Assembly: GCF_000955805.1 (NCBI RefSeq)
Contig: NZ_JYOA01000007.1
Location: 563,774 to 627,773 of the forward strand
DNA length: 64,000 bases
Origin: Pseudomonas sp. 21
Lineage (GTDB): Bacteria; Pseudomonadota; Gammaproteobacteria; Pseudomonadales; Pseudomonadaceae
Direction: 5' to 3'
Within the stretch, counting starts at the first letter, position 1. The number at the start of each line of letters is the position of its first letter. The translations under genes were made by a program, and so were the position numbers. Of this stretch, positions 1-10,885 are shown piece by piece. The notes beneath the pieces were generated by a model. That model worked only from the letters and a program-made list of their open reading frames with translations. It was not told where the DNA came from and did no database searches.

Positions 1-13
1 GCTCGCTCCTACG
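1..13. repeat. Partial REP element at the window edge
   Basis: The first bases, GCTCGCTCCTACG, are the end of the REP palindrome that recurs through this window (unit GTAGGAGCGAGCTTGCTCGC). The rest lies outside the window. Confidence 0.6.
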
Positions 14-25
14 AAAAGCGCTACG

Positions 26-964
26 TCAGGCTTTCGGGGCGGGACGGATCAGCACCAGCCAGGGCAGGTGGGTGACCGTCACCGGCTGCAACCGCTCCAG
101 CGTCTTGAGCAAGGCGCCGGGGTCCTGCAGGTCGAAGACGCCACTGACCTTGTGCTGGCGCAGCGCGCTGTCGGTCAGCACGATGCGGCCGGGCACGTAG
201 CGCTCCAGTTCATCGAGCACCTCGCCCAATGGGCGCTGGTTGAAGATCAGCTTGCCGCGCTGCCAGGCACTGGCGCTGGACAGGTCCAACGGCTGCGCCG
301 GCTCGGGCGCGGCGCTGTCGCGGTAGCTCAGGCGCTCGCCGGCGGTCAGCCGCACCGGCGCGCTGCCGGCGCTGTTCACCTGCACCACGCCCTCGCTCAC
401 GTCCACACGCACCTGCGGCCCACGGCTGTCGACATCGAAGCGCGTACCCACGGCGCGCACTTCGCCGCCCCTGGCTTCGACGATGAAGGGCCGCGACGGG
501 TCCTTGGCCACCTCGAACAACGCCTCGCCGCCATGCAGGCGCAGGCGCCGCTGCTGCGGGCTGAAGTCGACGGACAAGGCGCTGTCGCTGTTCAGCCACA
601 CGCGGCTGCCATCGGCCAGCTCCAGCATCCGCCGCTCGCCGGTGCGGGTCGCGTAGTCGGAATACAGGCCGGCCAGCGGCTCGGGCAGGGCGATGGTGAC
701 GGCAATTACTGCGACACAGGCCGCCGCGGCCAGCGCCAGCCAGCGGCGCGGACTTCGAGCTCGGCGGCGGTAATCCTCGGCAGTGCGGGTTTCCGGCAAG
801 GCACCCCACAGCGCCTCGGCCTCGCGGGCGGCGCGCTCGTGCTCCGGGCTCTGCCCGCGCCACCGCAGGAACTCCATGCGCTCAGCGGCGCCGGCACTGC
901 CCGAGTGCAGCTGCACCAGGCGCTCGATGGCTTCGTCGGAGGGGGACAGCTCCACGCGGCTCAT
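26..964 (-). CDS. FecR-family anti-sigma factor / sigma regulator
   Basis: A 312-residue protein with FecR layout: a cytoplasmic N-terminal domain (FecR_N/DUF4880-like, about residues 10-55), one membrane segment near residues 75-93, and a periplasmic FecR domain containing the typical TRTGERRMLELADGS and FDV segments. FecR proteins receive a signal from a TonB-dependent outer-membrane receptor and control the partner ECF sigma factor. The start at 964 overlaps the stop of the upstream sigma gene by four bases (ATGA), so the two are translationally coupled. The expected receptor gene would lie beyond the left edge. The ligand cannot be told from this sequence. Confidence 0.9.
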   Translation of the reverse strand: MSRVELSPSDEAIERLVQLHSGSAGAAERMEFLRWRGQSPEHERAAREAEALWGALPETRTAEDYRRRARSPRRWLALAAAACVAVIAVTIALPEPLAGLYSDYATRTGERRMLELADGSRVWLNSDSALSVDFSPQQRRLRLHGGEALFEVAKDPSRPFIVEARGGEVRAVGTRFDVDSRGPQVRVDVSEGVVQVNSAGSAPVRLTAGERLSYRDSAAPEPAQPLDLSSASAWQRGKLIFNQRPLGEVLDELERYVPGRIVLTDSALRQHKVSGVFDLQDPGALLKTLERLQPVTVTHLPWLVLIRPAPKA

Positions 965-1482
965 GGCGTGCCCTCCTGGCGCTGCGCCCAGTCGCGGCAA
1001 TGGCGCATGGCCTGGACGATGTACTTGCCCACCATGCTCTCGGACACGCCCAGGCGCTGGGCGATCTGCGCGTGGGTGAGGCCGTCGAGGCGGTTCATCA
1101 GCAGCGCCTCGCGGGCCTTGGACGGCAACTGGTCGAGGGCGGCGTCCAGATGTTCCAGCGCCTCATGGGCGAGCAGGCGGTGCTCCAGCCCGGACGCGGG
1201 ATCGCTGAGATCGTTGGCGGCGGTTTCGTCGACATGCAGCTCGGCCAGCCGGCCCTCGCGGCGCAGGTTGTCGATGGCGATATTGCCGGCCACGCGGAAC
1301 AGATAAGCGCGCGGGTCCTGCACCTCGGCTTCGGCCGGGTGGTCGGCCAGGCGCAGCCAGGTGTCCTGGGCCACGTCCGCCGCGCGCTGGTTGTCGCCCA
1401 ATCGCCGCGCAAGGAAGCGCATCAGGTCCGCGTAATGCGCCTGGAAGCTCTGCAGCAGGGAGGAGGAGGCGAAGCGCCGCAT
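961..1482 (-). CDS. FecI-like ECF sigma-70 factor
   Basis: A 173-residue sigma factor with only regions 2 and 4. Region 2 includes the DVAQDTWLRL helix and RAYLFRVAGNIAIDNLRR. Region 4 ends in the helix-turn-helix LTHAQIAQRLGVSESMVGKYI. It would direct RNA polymerase to an iron-siderophore receptor promoter and is held by the overlapping fecR-type gene. The reading frame stays open upstream to 1665, but the MRRFASS start fits the family length and leaves a Fur-like site in the 5' region. Iron control is inferred. Confidence 0.9.
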   Translation of the reverse strand: MRRFASSSLLQSFQAHYADLMRFLARRLGDNQRAADVAQDTWLRLADHPAEAEVQDPRAYLFRVAGNIAIDNLRREGRLAELHVDETAANDLSDPASGLEHRLLAHEALEHLDAALDQLPSKAREALLMNRLDGLTHAQIAQRLGVSESMVGKYIVQAMRHCRDWAQRQEGTP

Positions 1483-1557
1483 GATGGCCGAAATACCCTG
1501 GTAAACCGGCCAACGTCTGTCAGGCCGATACGAAGGGTGGGCAGCATACACCGAATC

Positions 1558-1576
1558 GAGAATTATTATCGAATGC
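1558..1576 (-). promoter_or_regulatory. Candidate Fur box upstream of the ECF sigma gene
   Basis: On the minus strand the 19-mer GCATTCGATAATAATTCTC agrees at 12 of 19 positions with the classical Fur consensus. It lies about 75 bp upstream of the sigma start. FecI/FecR genes in pseudomonads are commonly Fur-repressed. The call rests on a motif match only. Confidence 0.45.
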
Positions 1577-1585
1577 AAAAAAGTG

Positions 1586-1918
1586 TCAGCTCGTGAACTG
1601 CGAGAGGTCCAGCGGCCGCACTTCGCCCATCCATAGGCCGTGGTCGCGGTGATCACGCAGGTCATCGCCGGTGTTGGGGTGGACGAAGACCACCAGGCCG
1701 TCGCGGTTCAGCGCCAACCAGGGCACCAGGGTGGCGAAGGTGGCGTTGTCGAAGGCCAGCTGGCAGCTCCAGTCCGGGTGCGGGCCGACCGGCCGCTCAT
1801 GCACGCGGCCCATCTTTGCGCCGAAGCGGCGTGCCGCCTCCTCGCACAGCGCGCGGGCGCGCTCGATGCTGCCGGCGTCAAAATAGACGTGGGCGTGGAA
1901 GTCCTGAATCTCGGTCAT
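1586..1918 (-). CDS. DOPA 4,5-dioxygenase family protein
   Basis: A 110-residue protein beginning MTEIQDFHAHVYFD, with conserved histidines in HAHVYF, VHERPVGPHPDW and VFVHPNTGDDLRDH. This is the pattern of the small DOPA-dioxygenase-like family (DUF/PF08883). Fungal and plant members cleave catecholic rings; bacterial members are mostly uncharacterised. The start codon overlaps the stop of the upstream LysR gene (ATGA), so the two are cotranscribed. Its link to choline-O-sulfate use is not clear from sequence. Confidence 0.8.
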   Translation of the reverse strand: MTEIQDFHAHVYFDAGSIERARALCEEAARRFGAKMGRVHERPVGPHPDWSCQLAFDNATFATLVPWLALNRDGLVVFVHPNTGDDLRDHRDHGLWMGEVRPLDLSQFTS

Positions 1919-2811
1919 CGGTCCTGCTCCAGTTCCGCCTGCAGCCAGTCGACGAATCGCTGCACCAGGCGCATCCGCCGTTTGCGCTCGGGCAGCACGG
2001 CGTAATAACCGAAGCGCGATTGCTGCGATCCGGCGATGGGTCGGCACAGTAACCCCTGTTCCAGCAATTCGTCGACCAGGTGCCGCCAGCCAATAGCCAC
2101 GCCCTGCCCGGCGATGGCTGCCTGCACCAGCAGGGTGTAGTTGTCGAAACGCAGCCCGGCAGGGGCCGGTGCGCCGTCGATGCCCAGCGCGCGGTACACG
2201 CCGCCCCAGTCGAACCAGCGGCTGGAGGCCTCCGGCTTGAGGTGCAGCAGCGGCAATTCGGTGAGTGCCTGGGGCGATAGCGGCAGCTCGCGGCCTTCGA
2301 GCAGGCGCGGGCTGCACACCGGGAAGACTTCCTCGCTGAACAGGCGCAACGCCTCGCCATGCTTGAAGCGCCCGTCGCCGAAGGCGATGGCCACGTCGAT
2401 GTCGCTGCGCAGGGAAATCGGGCTGCGGTCGCTGCTGATCAGGCCGACGTCCAGTTCCGGATGCGCCTGGCGGAAGCGAGGCAGGCGCGGCATCAGCCAG
2501 TACGCAGCGAAGGCGAAGTCGGTGGCGACCTGCAGCACCTCGTGGGGATGCTTCGCGGTGACCGCGGCAATGCCGGCGTCGATGCTCTCCAACCCGGCCT
2601 GAACGTGCTGCTGCAGCACCTGCCCGCTTTCGGTGAGGGCGATGCCCCGGTGGATGCGGTCGAACAGGCGCACGGCGAGGAGCTTCTCCAGGCGCTTGAT
2701 CTGCTGGCTGACCGCCGGCTGGGTGGTGCCCAGCTCGCCGGCAGCGGCGGTGAAGCTCAGCAGGCGAGCAGCGGACTCGAACACGCGGAGCAATTCCAGC
2801 GGCACGCTCAT
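1915..2811 (-). CDS. LysR-type regulator, probably of choline sulfate use
   Basis: A 298-residue LysR-type transcription factor: an N-terminal winged helix-turn-helix (SFTAAAGELGTTQPAVSQQIKRLE, about residues 19-42) followed by a substrate-binding domain. It is transcribed divergently from the choline-sulfatase gene across a 129-bp intergenic region, the usual arrangement for a LysR protein controlling its neighbour. Its N-terminus (MSVPLELLRVFESAARLLSF) resembles the choline-sulfate utilisation regulators found beside betC. The DOPA-dioxygenase-like gene follows with a 4-base overlap. The effector, choline sulfate or choline, is inferred. Confidence 0.85.
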   Translation of the reverse strand: MSVPLELLRVFESAARLLSFTAAAGELGTTQPAVSQQIKRLEKLLAVRLFDRIHRGIALTESGQVLQQHVQAGLESIDAGIAAVTAKHPHEVLQVATDFAFAAYWLMPRLPRFRQAHPELDVGLISSDRSPISLRSDIDVAIAFGDGRFKHGEALRLFSEEVFPVCSPRLLEGRELPLSPQALTELPLLHLKPEASSRWFDWGGVYRALGIDGAPAPAGLRFDNYTLLVQAAIAGQGVAIGWRHLVDELLEQGLLCRPIAGSQQSRFGYYAVLPERKRRMRLVQRFVDWLQAELEQDR

Positions 2812-2825
2812 CGCAGCACTTCACA

Positions 2826-2840
2826 TAAGCATGTGTTATC
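2826..2840. promoter_or_regulatory. Possible LysR operator in the regulator-betC intergenic region
   Basis: ATAAGCATGTGTTAT is an imperfect inverted repeat about 15 bp upstream of the LysR start and 100 bp upstream of betC. It fits the loose LysR pattern of a short dyad in a divergent intergenic space. Weak evidence. Confidence 0.3.
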
Positions 2841-2940
2841 CGAAGCATGCCGCGCCATGCGCTTTACCCCGTATCCAGCAGCCAACAGACTCATACCGCA
2901 CAGCATCCCATAACAGCGCCAGCAGGATAAGCCCAACGCC

Positions 2941-4455
2941 ATGAAGCGCCAGCGCCCGAACATCCTCTTCATCATGGCCGACCAGATGGCCGCGCCGCTC
3001 CTGCCTTTCTACGACGCCCAGTCGCCCATCAAGCTGCCCAACCTCTCGCGCCTCGCCGGTGAAGGCGTGGTGTTCGACTCGGCCTACTGCAACAGCCCGC
3101 TCTGCGCGCCGTCGCGCTTCACCCTGGTCAGCGGCCAGCTGCCGACGAAGATCGGCGCCTGGGACAACGCCGCCGACTTCGCTGCCGACATCCCCACCTA
3201 CGCGCACTACCTGCGCCGCCTGGGCTACCGCACCGCTCTCTCCGGCAAGATGCACTTCTGCGGCCCGGACCAGCTGCATGGCTACGAGGAACGCCTGACC
3301 AGCGACATCTACCCCGCCGACTACGGCTGGGCGGTGAACTGGGACGAGCCGGACGTGCGCCCGAGCTGGTACCACAACATGTCCTCGGTACTGCAGGCCG
3401 GCCCGTGCGTGCGCACCAACCAGCTCGATTTCGACGAGGAAGTGGTGTTCAAGGCGCGCCAGTACCTCTATGACCACGTTCGCGAACACGCCGAGCAACC
3501 GTTCTGCCTCACCGTGTCCATGACCCATCCGCACGACCCCTACACCATTCCGCGCGAATACTGGGACCTGTACCGCGACGAGGACATCCCGCTGCCTGCC
3601 GTGCAGATCGCCCAGGGCGAGCAGGACCCGCATTCCCAGCGGCTGCTGAAGGTGATCGACCTGTGGGGCGAGGAAATGCCCGAAGAGAAAATCCGCGCGG
3701 CGCGCCGCGCCTACTTCGGCGCGTGCAGCTACGTGGACGCGCAGATCGGCGCGCTGCTGCGCACCCTGGAGGATTGCGGCCTCGGCGAAGACACCCTGAT
3801 CGTGTTCTCCGGCGACCACGGCGACATGCTCGGCGAGCGCGGCCTCTGGTACAAGATGCACTGGTTCGAGATGGCCGCCCGCGTGCCGCTGCTGGTGCAC
3901 GCGCCCAGGCGTTTCGCCCCGCATCGGGTCAGCCAGTCGGTGTCCACCGTCGACCTGCTGCCGACCCTCGTCGAGCTGGCCGGCGGGCAGCTCGAGCCCG
4001 GCGTCGATCTCGATGGCCGCTCGCTGCTGCCGCACTTGCAGGGCACCGGCGGCCACGACGAGGTGATCGGCGAATACACCGCCGAAGGCACCGTCAGCCC
4101 ACTGATGATGATCCGCCGTGGCGACTTCAAGTTCGTCTATTCCGAGCAGGACCCGTGCCTGCTGTTCAACGTCGCCAGCGATCCGCGCGAGCTGGAAAAC
4201 CTCATGGATTCTCCGGCCCACGCCAACCTGGTACGCGACCTGCTGGGTGAGGCGCGCGCGCGCTGGGATATTCCGGCCATCACCCGGCAGGTGCTCGCCA
4301 GCCAGCGCCGCCGCCGACTGGTAGCCGACGCGCTGACCCACGGCACGCTGAAAAGCTGGGACCACCAGCCCCTGGTCGACGCCAGCCAGCAGTACATGCG
4401 CAATCACATCGACCTCGACGATCTGGAGCGCCGCGCCCGCTATCCGCAACCGTGA
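2941..4455 (+). CDS. betC: Choline-sulfatase BetC
   Basis: A 504-residue type I sulfatase. It hydrolyses choline-O-sulfate to choline and sulfate in the cytoplasm; no signal peptide is seen. The formylglycine motif is CAPSR at residues 55-59, and metal ligands occur in the N-terminal MADQ and in FSGDHGDMLGE. The C-terminus (KSWDHQPLVDASQQYMRN) is typical of the choline-sulfatase subfamily. It is followed after 33 bp by a choline-type binding protein and then a SulP transporter, so one transcript likely covers hydrolysis, uptake and anion movement. The start is preceded by AGGA. Confidence 0.95.
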   Translation: MKRQRPNILFIMADQMAAPLLPFYDAQSPIKLPNLSRLAGEGVVFDSAYCNSPLCAPSRFTLVSGQLPTKIGAWDNAADFAADIPTYAHYLRRLGYRTALSGKMHFCGPDQLHGYEERLTSDIYPADYGWAVNWDEPDVRPSWYHNMSSVLQAGPCVRTNQLDFDEEVVFKARQYLYDHVREHAEQPFCLTVSMTHPHDPYTIPREYWDLYRDEDIPLPAVQIAQGEQDPHSQRLLKVIDLWGEEMPEEKIRAARRAYFGACSYVDAQIGALLRTLEDCGLGEDTLIVFSGDHGDMLGERGLWYKMHWFEMAARVPLLVHAPRRFAPHRVSQSVSTVDLLPTLVELAGGQLEPGVDLDGRSLLPHLQGTGGHDEVIGEYTAEGTVSPLMMIRRGDFKFVYSEQDPCLLFNVASDPRELENLMDSPAHANLVRDLLGEARARWDIPAITRQVLASQRRRRLVADALTHGTLKSWDHQPLVDASQQYMRNHIDLDDLERRARYPQP

Positions 4456-4488
4456 CAACAACCACAACAAGCCGAAGGGGAAGGGAGC

Positions 4489-5424
4489 ATGAAGAACACC
4501 GTACGAAGAGCATCGACGCTGTTGCTGGCCGGCGCACTCGCGCTGGGCGGTCCGCTGGCCCGGGCCGAAGATGAAGCCTGCAGTACGGTGAAACTGGCCG
4601 ATCCGGGTTGGACCGACATCGCCGTCACCAACGGCATCGCCGCCTTCCTGCTCGAAGGCCTGGGCTACCAGGTGAAGATCGACACCCTTTCGGTGCCGAT
4701 CACCTATGGCGGCCTGCGCGACGGCCAGGTGGACGCCTTCCTCGGCAACTGGATGCCGGCGCAACAGAGCTTCCATGACCAGTTCATCGCCAGCAAGCAG
4801 GTCACCCAGCTGGCGAAGAACCTGCAGGGCACCGAGTTCACCCTGGCCGTGCCGACCTACGTGTGGGACGCCGGGGTGAAGACCTTCGCCGACCTGGACC
4901 AGCATGCCGACCAGTTCAACAGGAAGATCTACGGCATCGGCTCCGGCGCGCCGGCCAACCAGTCGATCCAGAAGATGATCAGCGGCGACGAATTCGGCCT
5001 GGGCGACTGGAAGCTGGTGGAATCCAGCGAACAGGCAATGCTCGCCGAGGTGGGCCGCGCGGTGAAGCGTGATCGCTGGGTGGTGTTCCTCGGCTGGACG
5101 CCGCATCCGATGAACGTGAAGGTCGACATGAAGTACCTCACCGGCGGCGAGAAATACTTCGGCAGCACCGGCAGCGTGTTCACCGTCACCCGCAACGGCT
5201 ACACCGAGCAGTGCCCGAACAGCGGCAAGCTGCTGGCCAACCTGTCCTTCGACCTGAAGATGGAGAACGCCATCATGGCCGAGGTGCTGGAGAAGAGCGT
5301 GAAGAATCCTGACGCGGTGAAGGCCTGGATCAAGGCCAATCCACAGAGCCTCGACACCTGGCTCGAGGGCGTGAAGACCCGCGACGGCGGCGATGCACTG
5401 GCCGCCGTGAAGGCGAAGCTGTAG
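4489..5424 (+). CDS. Choline ABC transporter substrate-binding protein
   Basis: A 311-residue periplasmic binding protein of the OpuAC/ChoX type with an N-terminal signal peptide (about residues 1-25, ending RARA). Segments such as DPGWTDIAVTNGIAAFLLEGLGY, GNWMPAQQ and VVFLGWTPHPMN are characteristic, with Trp/Tyr residues that build the aromatic cage for the trimethylammonium group. No permease or ATPase gene is adjacent, so it must work with a transporter encoded elsewhere, such as a ChoWV-type one. It lies 33 bp after betC and 7 bp before the SulP gene. Glycine betaine as ligand is possible but less likely in this context. Confidence 0.88.
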   Translation: MKNTVRRASTLLLAGALALGGPLARAEDEACSTVKLADPGWTDIAVTNGIAAFLLEGLGYQVKIDTLSVPITYGGLRDGQVDAFLGNWMPAQQSFHDQFIASKQVTQLAKNLQGTEFTLAVPTYVWDAGVKTFADLDQHADQFNRKIYGIGSGAPANQSIQKMISGDEFGLGDWKLVESSEQAMLAEVGRAVKRDRWVVFLGWTPHPMNVKVDMKYLTGGEKYFGSTGSVFTVTRNGYTEQCPNSGKLLANLSFDLKMENAIMAEVLEKSVKNPDAVKAWIKANPQSLDTWLEGVKTRDGGDALAAVKAKL

Positions 5425-5431
5425 GCCATCG

Positions 5432-6991
5432 ATGGAGCGCCGGATCCGCCTGCTGCCCTTCCTCGCCTGGCTGCCGCAGGTCACGGGGCGCGATGTGCGC
5501 CGTGACCTGGGTGTCGGCCTGTCCGGTGCGGTGCTCGCCCTGCCGCAGTCCATGGCCTACGCGCTGATCGCCGGGCTGCCAGCGGAGTACGGGCTCTACG
5601 CGGCGATGCTGCCGGTGCTGATCGCCTGTCTGTGGGGTTCGTCGAGGCACATGGTCGGCGGGCCGACGGCGGCGATCTCGGTGGTGCTGTTCACCGCCAT
5701 CGCGCCGCTGGCGCCGCCGGGCAGCGCGCCGTTCATCCAGTACGCGCTGCTGCTGACCTTCCTCGCCGGGCTGTTCCAGTGGCTGTTGGGGATGCTGCGA
5801 TTCGGCGTGCTGGTGAACTTCGTTTCGCACTCGGTGCTGCTGGGCTTCACCTGCGGCGCCGCGCTGGTGATCATCATTGGCCAGTTGCCCTATCTGCTCG
5901 GAATTACCGTGAGCGGACAGGGCACGGCGCTGACCAGCGCCGCTGCGCTCTGGTGGAAGCTGCCGCAGTTCCATGGGCCGTCGCTGCTGGTGGGCCTGTT
6001 CAGCCTCGCGCTGAGCCTGCTGGTGAAGCACCTGTGGCGGCGCGGACCGGCGCTGCTGGTCGGCCTGTTCGGCGCCAGCGCGCTGGTCTGGGCGATGCCC
6101 GCGACCTTTGCCGGCGTCGCCAGGGTAGCCGCCTTCCGCAGCGCACTGCCGCCGCTCAGCCCGTTGTCTTTCGATCTGTCCGCCATCGCCCAGTTGCTCC
6201 CCGCCGCCGTCGCCTGCGGCATGCTCGGGCTGGTCACCAGCCTGTCCATCGCCCGCGCCCTCGCCGCGCGCTCGCACCAGGCGCTGGACGCCAACCAGGA
6301 AGTGCGCGCCCAGGGGCTTTCCAACCTGCTCGGGCCGTGGCTTTCAGGCACGCTGTCCGCCGGTTCCTTCACCCGCTCCGGGCTGAACCAGGATGCCGGC
6401 GCGCGCACGCCGCTGGCTGGGGTCTTCTCGGCAATGTGGGTCGCGCTGCTGGCGGTGGCGGGGGCCGGATTGATCACCCATATCCCGCTGCCGGCGATGG
6501 CCGCCGGTATCCTGCTGATCTGCTGGAACCTGGTCGATCGCCCGGCGTTGCGCGCCCTGTGGAAAGGCAGTCGCGCCGAGTCCCTGGTGATGCTGCTGAC
6601 CCTCGCCGCGACCCTGCTGCTGCCGCTGCAGAACGCCATCTACGCCGGTGTGCTGGCTTCGCTGTTCTTCTACCTCAAGCGCACCTCGCAGCCTCGTGTG
6701 CAGCAGTGGGCGCGCGAAGACGAGGAAGTGCTGCGCATCGAGGGCTCGATCTTCTTCGGCGCCTGCGACTACCTGCAGAAACTGATGCAGCACAGCCGCG
6801 GCGAGCGCCTGGTGCTGGACGCCCACCACGTCAACTTCATCGATTTCGCCGGCGCGCAGATGCTCCAGCAGGAAGCCCGCCGCCTAGCCAGCGAAGGCCG
6901 CAGCCTGGTCCTGCGCAATGCGCGGCCGCGGGTGCGCGCGGAGTTGGAGAAGCAGATGGGGAAGGGCGGGGCTTTGCAGGTGGAGGAATAG
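5432..6991 (+). CDS. SulP-family anion transporter with STAS domain
   Basis: A 519-residue protein with about 10-12 hydrophobic membrane segments (signature LPQSMAYALIAGLPAEYGLYA near residues 36-56) and a cytoplasmic C-terminal STAS domain (about 425-505, LDAHHVNFIDFAGAQML). SulP proteins carry sulfate, bicarbonate or other anions. Here the gene is 7 bp downstream of the choline binding protein and shares an operon with choline sulfatase. The plausible job is uptake of choline sulfate or export of the sulfate released by BetC; the direction is not known. Confidence 0.9.
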   Translation: MERRIRLLPFLAWLPQVTGRDVRRDLGVGLSGAVLALPQSMAYALIAGLPAEYGLYAAMLPVLIACLWGSSRHMVGGPTAAISVVLFTAIAPLAPPGSAPFIQYALLLTFLAGLFQWLLGMLRFGVLVNFVSHSVLLGFTCGAALVIIIGQLPYLLGITVSGQGTALTSAAALWWKLPQFHGPSLLVGLFSLALSLLVKHLWRRGPALLVGLFGASALVWAMPATFAGVARVAAFRSALPPLSPLSFDLSAIAQLLPAAVACGMLGLVTSLSIARALAARSHQALDANQEVRAQGLSNLLGPWLSGTLSAGSFTRSGLNQDAGARTPLAGVFSAMWVALLAVAGAGLITHIPLPAMAAGILLICWNLVDRPALRALWKGSRAESLVMLLTLAATLLLPLQNAIYAGVLASLFFYLKRTSQPRVQQWAREDEEVLRIEGSIFFGACDYLQKLMQHSRGERLVLDAHHVNFIDFAGAQMLQQEARRLASEGRSLVLRNARPRVRAELEKQMGKGGALQVEE

Positions 6992-7006
6992 CGCCGGGCT
7001 TCAACG

Positions 7007-7087
7007 GTAGGAGCGAGCTTGCTCGCGAACAGATTCTCCAGGCGACTTCGCTGCTGGGCGTTGGTTCGCGAGCAAGCTCGCTCCTAC
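7007..7087. repeat. Inverted pair of REP elements
   Basis: GTAGGAGCGAGCTTGCTCGC, then a spacer of about 30 bp, then the reverse complement. This is the usual bookend arrangement of Pseudomonas REP sequences. It lies between the convergent SulP and aroE genes. Confidence 0.85.
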
Positions 7088-7113
7088 AAGTGATCGCACG
7101 CCCTGCCGAGCGC

Positions 7114-7935
7114 TCAGCCCTTGAGCTGCCGGCGCAATTCTTCCAGCACCGGCGCCGAGTCCGGCCGTACGCCGCGCCAAAGCAGGAACGCTTCCGCCGC
7201 CTGCTCGACCAGCATGCCCAACCCATCGATGCAGCGCGCGGCGCCATGCTCGGCGGCCCAGCGGTTGAAGGCGGTAACGTCCTTGCCGTACATCATGTCG
7301 TAGCAGACGGTGAGTCCCGGCTGGAGCAGCGCAGGGTCGATGGGCGGCAGCTCGCCGGCCAGGGACGCCGAGGTGCCGTTGACGATCAGGTCGAAGGGCT
7401 CGTCGCGCAGATCGAATCCCCCGCCGCGCACATTACCCAGGTCCTTGAACTCGCTGGCCAGCAGTTCGGCCTTGGACGCCGTACGGTTGGCAATCACGAT
7501 GCAGGCCGGCTGCTCGGCGAGGAAGGGTTCGAGAATGCCGCGCACCGCACCACCCGCACCCAGCACCAGGATGCGCGCACCGCGCAGGACGACGCCGTGA
7601 TTCACCGTCAGGTCGCGGGTCAGCCCGGCGCCGTCGGTGTTGTCGCCCAGCAATCCGCCGCCTTCGAGCTTCTTCAGGGTATTCACCGCACCGGCCCGAC
7701 GCGCGCGTTCGCTCAGCTCGGTGGCCAGGCGATAGGCGTCTTCCTTGAAGGGCACGGTGACGTTGCCGCCCAGTCCCTCGGCAAAGAATTCACGGGCGTT
7801 CCCGGCGAAGTCGTCCAGCGGGGCCAGCCGCGCGTCATAGCTCAGTGCCTGGCCGGTCTGCTCGGCGAACAGGCGGTGGATCTGCGGCGACTTGCTGTGG
7901 CCGATGGGGTTGCCGAAGACGCAGTAGCGGTCCAT
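7114..7935 (-). CDS. aroE: Shikimate dehydrogenase
   Basis: A 273-residue NADPH-dependent shikimate 5-dehydrogenase that reduces 3-dehydroshikimate in the chorismate pathway. Visible motifs: NPIGHSKSP (substrate binding, residues 9-17), [11 protein letters not shown] with the catalytic Lys, GDNTDGAG, the nucleotide-binding [12 protein letters not shown] and NRTASKA. Length is normal for AroE (about 270-275). It is followed upstream by hemF on the same strand with REP repeats between, an order conserved in Pseudomonas. Confidence 0.96.
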   Translation of the reverse strand: MDRYCVFGNPIGHSKSPQIHRLFAEQTGQALSYDARLAPLDDFAGNAREFFAEGLGGNVTVPFKEDAYRLATELSERARRAGAVNTLKKLEGGGLLGDNTDGAGLTRDLTVNHGVVLRGARILVLGAGGAVRGILEPFLAEQPACIVIANRTASKAELLASEFKDLGNVRGGGFDLRDEPFDLIVNGTSASLAGELPPIDPALLQPGLTVCYDMMYGKDVTAFNRWAAEHGAARCIDGLGMLVEQAAEAFLLWRGVRPDSAPVLEELRRQLKG

Positions 7936-8005
7936 GGGAAGTCCTGGAGCGAGAAGATTGGAAAGGGCAGGAGCTTGCCGGGTTTTCTATCGGGGTGCCA
8001 GACCA

Positions 8006-8077
8006 GGTTCGCGAGCAAGCTCGCTCCTACAGGCAGCTCCGAAGCCGCTCTTGTAGGAGCGAGCTTGCTCGCGAACC
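8006..8077. repeat. Inverted pair of REP elements
   Basis: GGTTCGCGAGCAAGCTCGCT and its inverse copy, about 20 bp apart, lie between hemF and aroE. Confidence 0.85.
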
Positions 8078-8094
8078 GCCCGAAAGACGAAGGA

Positions 8095-10169
<2,075 letters not shown>

Positions 10170-10179
10170 CCTGAACAGC

Positions 10180-10264
10180 GTTCGCGAGCAAGGACTAGGC
10201 GCCTCCTCGGTCCTACAGGGTGCGGCGGTATTGCTTTTTGTAGGAGCGAGCTTGCTCGCGAACC
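10180..10264. repeat. REP elements, one with a variant arm
   Basis: GTTCGCGAGCAAGGACTAGG (variant arm) and an intact TAGGAGCGAGCTTGCTCGCG lie between the convergent qor and tsaC genes. Confidence 0.75.
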
Positions 10265-10286
10265 GGGTCGCGTCGTGGTGACCGGC

Positions 10287-10844
10287 TTACGACGGGCGAA
10301 CAGTCTCGCCAGTGCGCAAATCGCGGATCAAGCTCGGATTGCGGCGCCCGCCCAGGGCGCCACCGAGTACGCCATCCAGCTCGCCACGGAAATACTGCTC
10401 GACGCGCAGGCGGCTGCGCGCGGCCGGGCGGCCGGCGGGGTTGGCGGAGGTGGAGATCAGCGGGCCGGTGAAGCGGCACAGCTCGCGCACCAGCGGGTGG
10501 TCGGTGACGCGCAGGGCCACGGTCTCGTGCTCGCCGGTTACCCATTCGGGCAGGCGGCCCTGGTGCGGCACCAGCCAGGTGTTCGGGCCGGGCCAGCTGG
10601 CGGCGAGCTTGTCCTGCCAGGCCTCGGGCAGGTCTTCGAGGAGGAAATCGAACTGGCGGATGTCACCGGCCACCACGATCATGCCTTTTTCCACCGGTCG
10701 CGCCTTGATCGCCAGCAGGCGGTACACGGCGTCGGCGCTCCACGGGTCGCAGCCCAGGCCCCAGACGGCTTCGGTCGGGTAAGCGATCACACCGCCATCG
10801 CGCACGACCTGGGCCATGCGCTGGGTACGCCAGTTGCTGTACAT
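10287..10844 (-). CDS. tsaC: Threonylcarbamoyl-AMP synthase (Sua5/YrdC)
   Basis: A 185-residue YrdC/TsaC protein that makes threonylcarbamoyl-AMP from threonine, bicarbonate and ATP for the t6A modification of ANN-decoding tRNAs. Motifs include [34 protein letters not shown] and [12 protein letters not shown]. The length matches the short TsaC form without a Sua5 C-terminal domain. It is followed upstream by dprA on the same strand (41-bp gap), an order shared by pseudomonads. Confidence 0.95.
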   Translation of the reverse strand: MYSNWRTQRMAQVVRDGGVIAYPTEAVWGLGCDPWSADAVYRLLAIKARPVEKGMIVVAGDIRQFDFLLEDLPEAWQDKLAASWPGPNTWLVPHQGRLPEWVTGEHETVALRVTDHPLVRELCRFTGPLISTSANPAGRPAARSRLRVEQYFRGELDGVLGGALGGRRNPSLIRDLRTGETVRPS

Positions 10845-10885
10845 CGTGAATTCCTCGGATCTGCGATGCGCGGCAGTTTACGTGC

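Noticed and set aside
2836-5553. Very long open frame (about 900 codons) on the minus strand opposite betC, the choline binding protein and its spacer
   Set aside because: It lies wholly opposite well-recognised genes, is rich in His/Val/Ala/Gly patterns typical of antisense frames in G+C-rich DNA, and has no recognisable domain.
7007-7087. CRISPR-like repeats among the many GAGCGAGC copies
   Set aside because: The copies are palindromic, occur as single inverted pairs between genes, and lack regular spacers, which is the pattern of REP elements.
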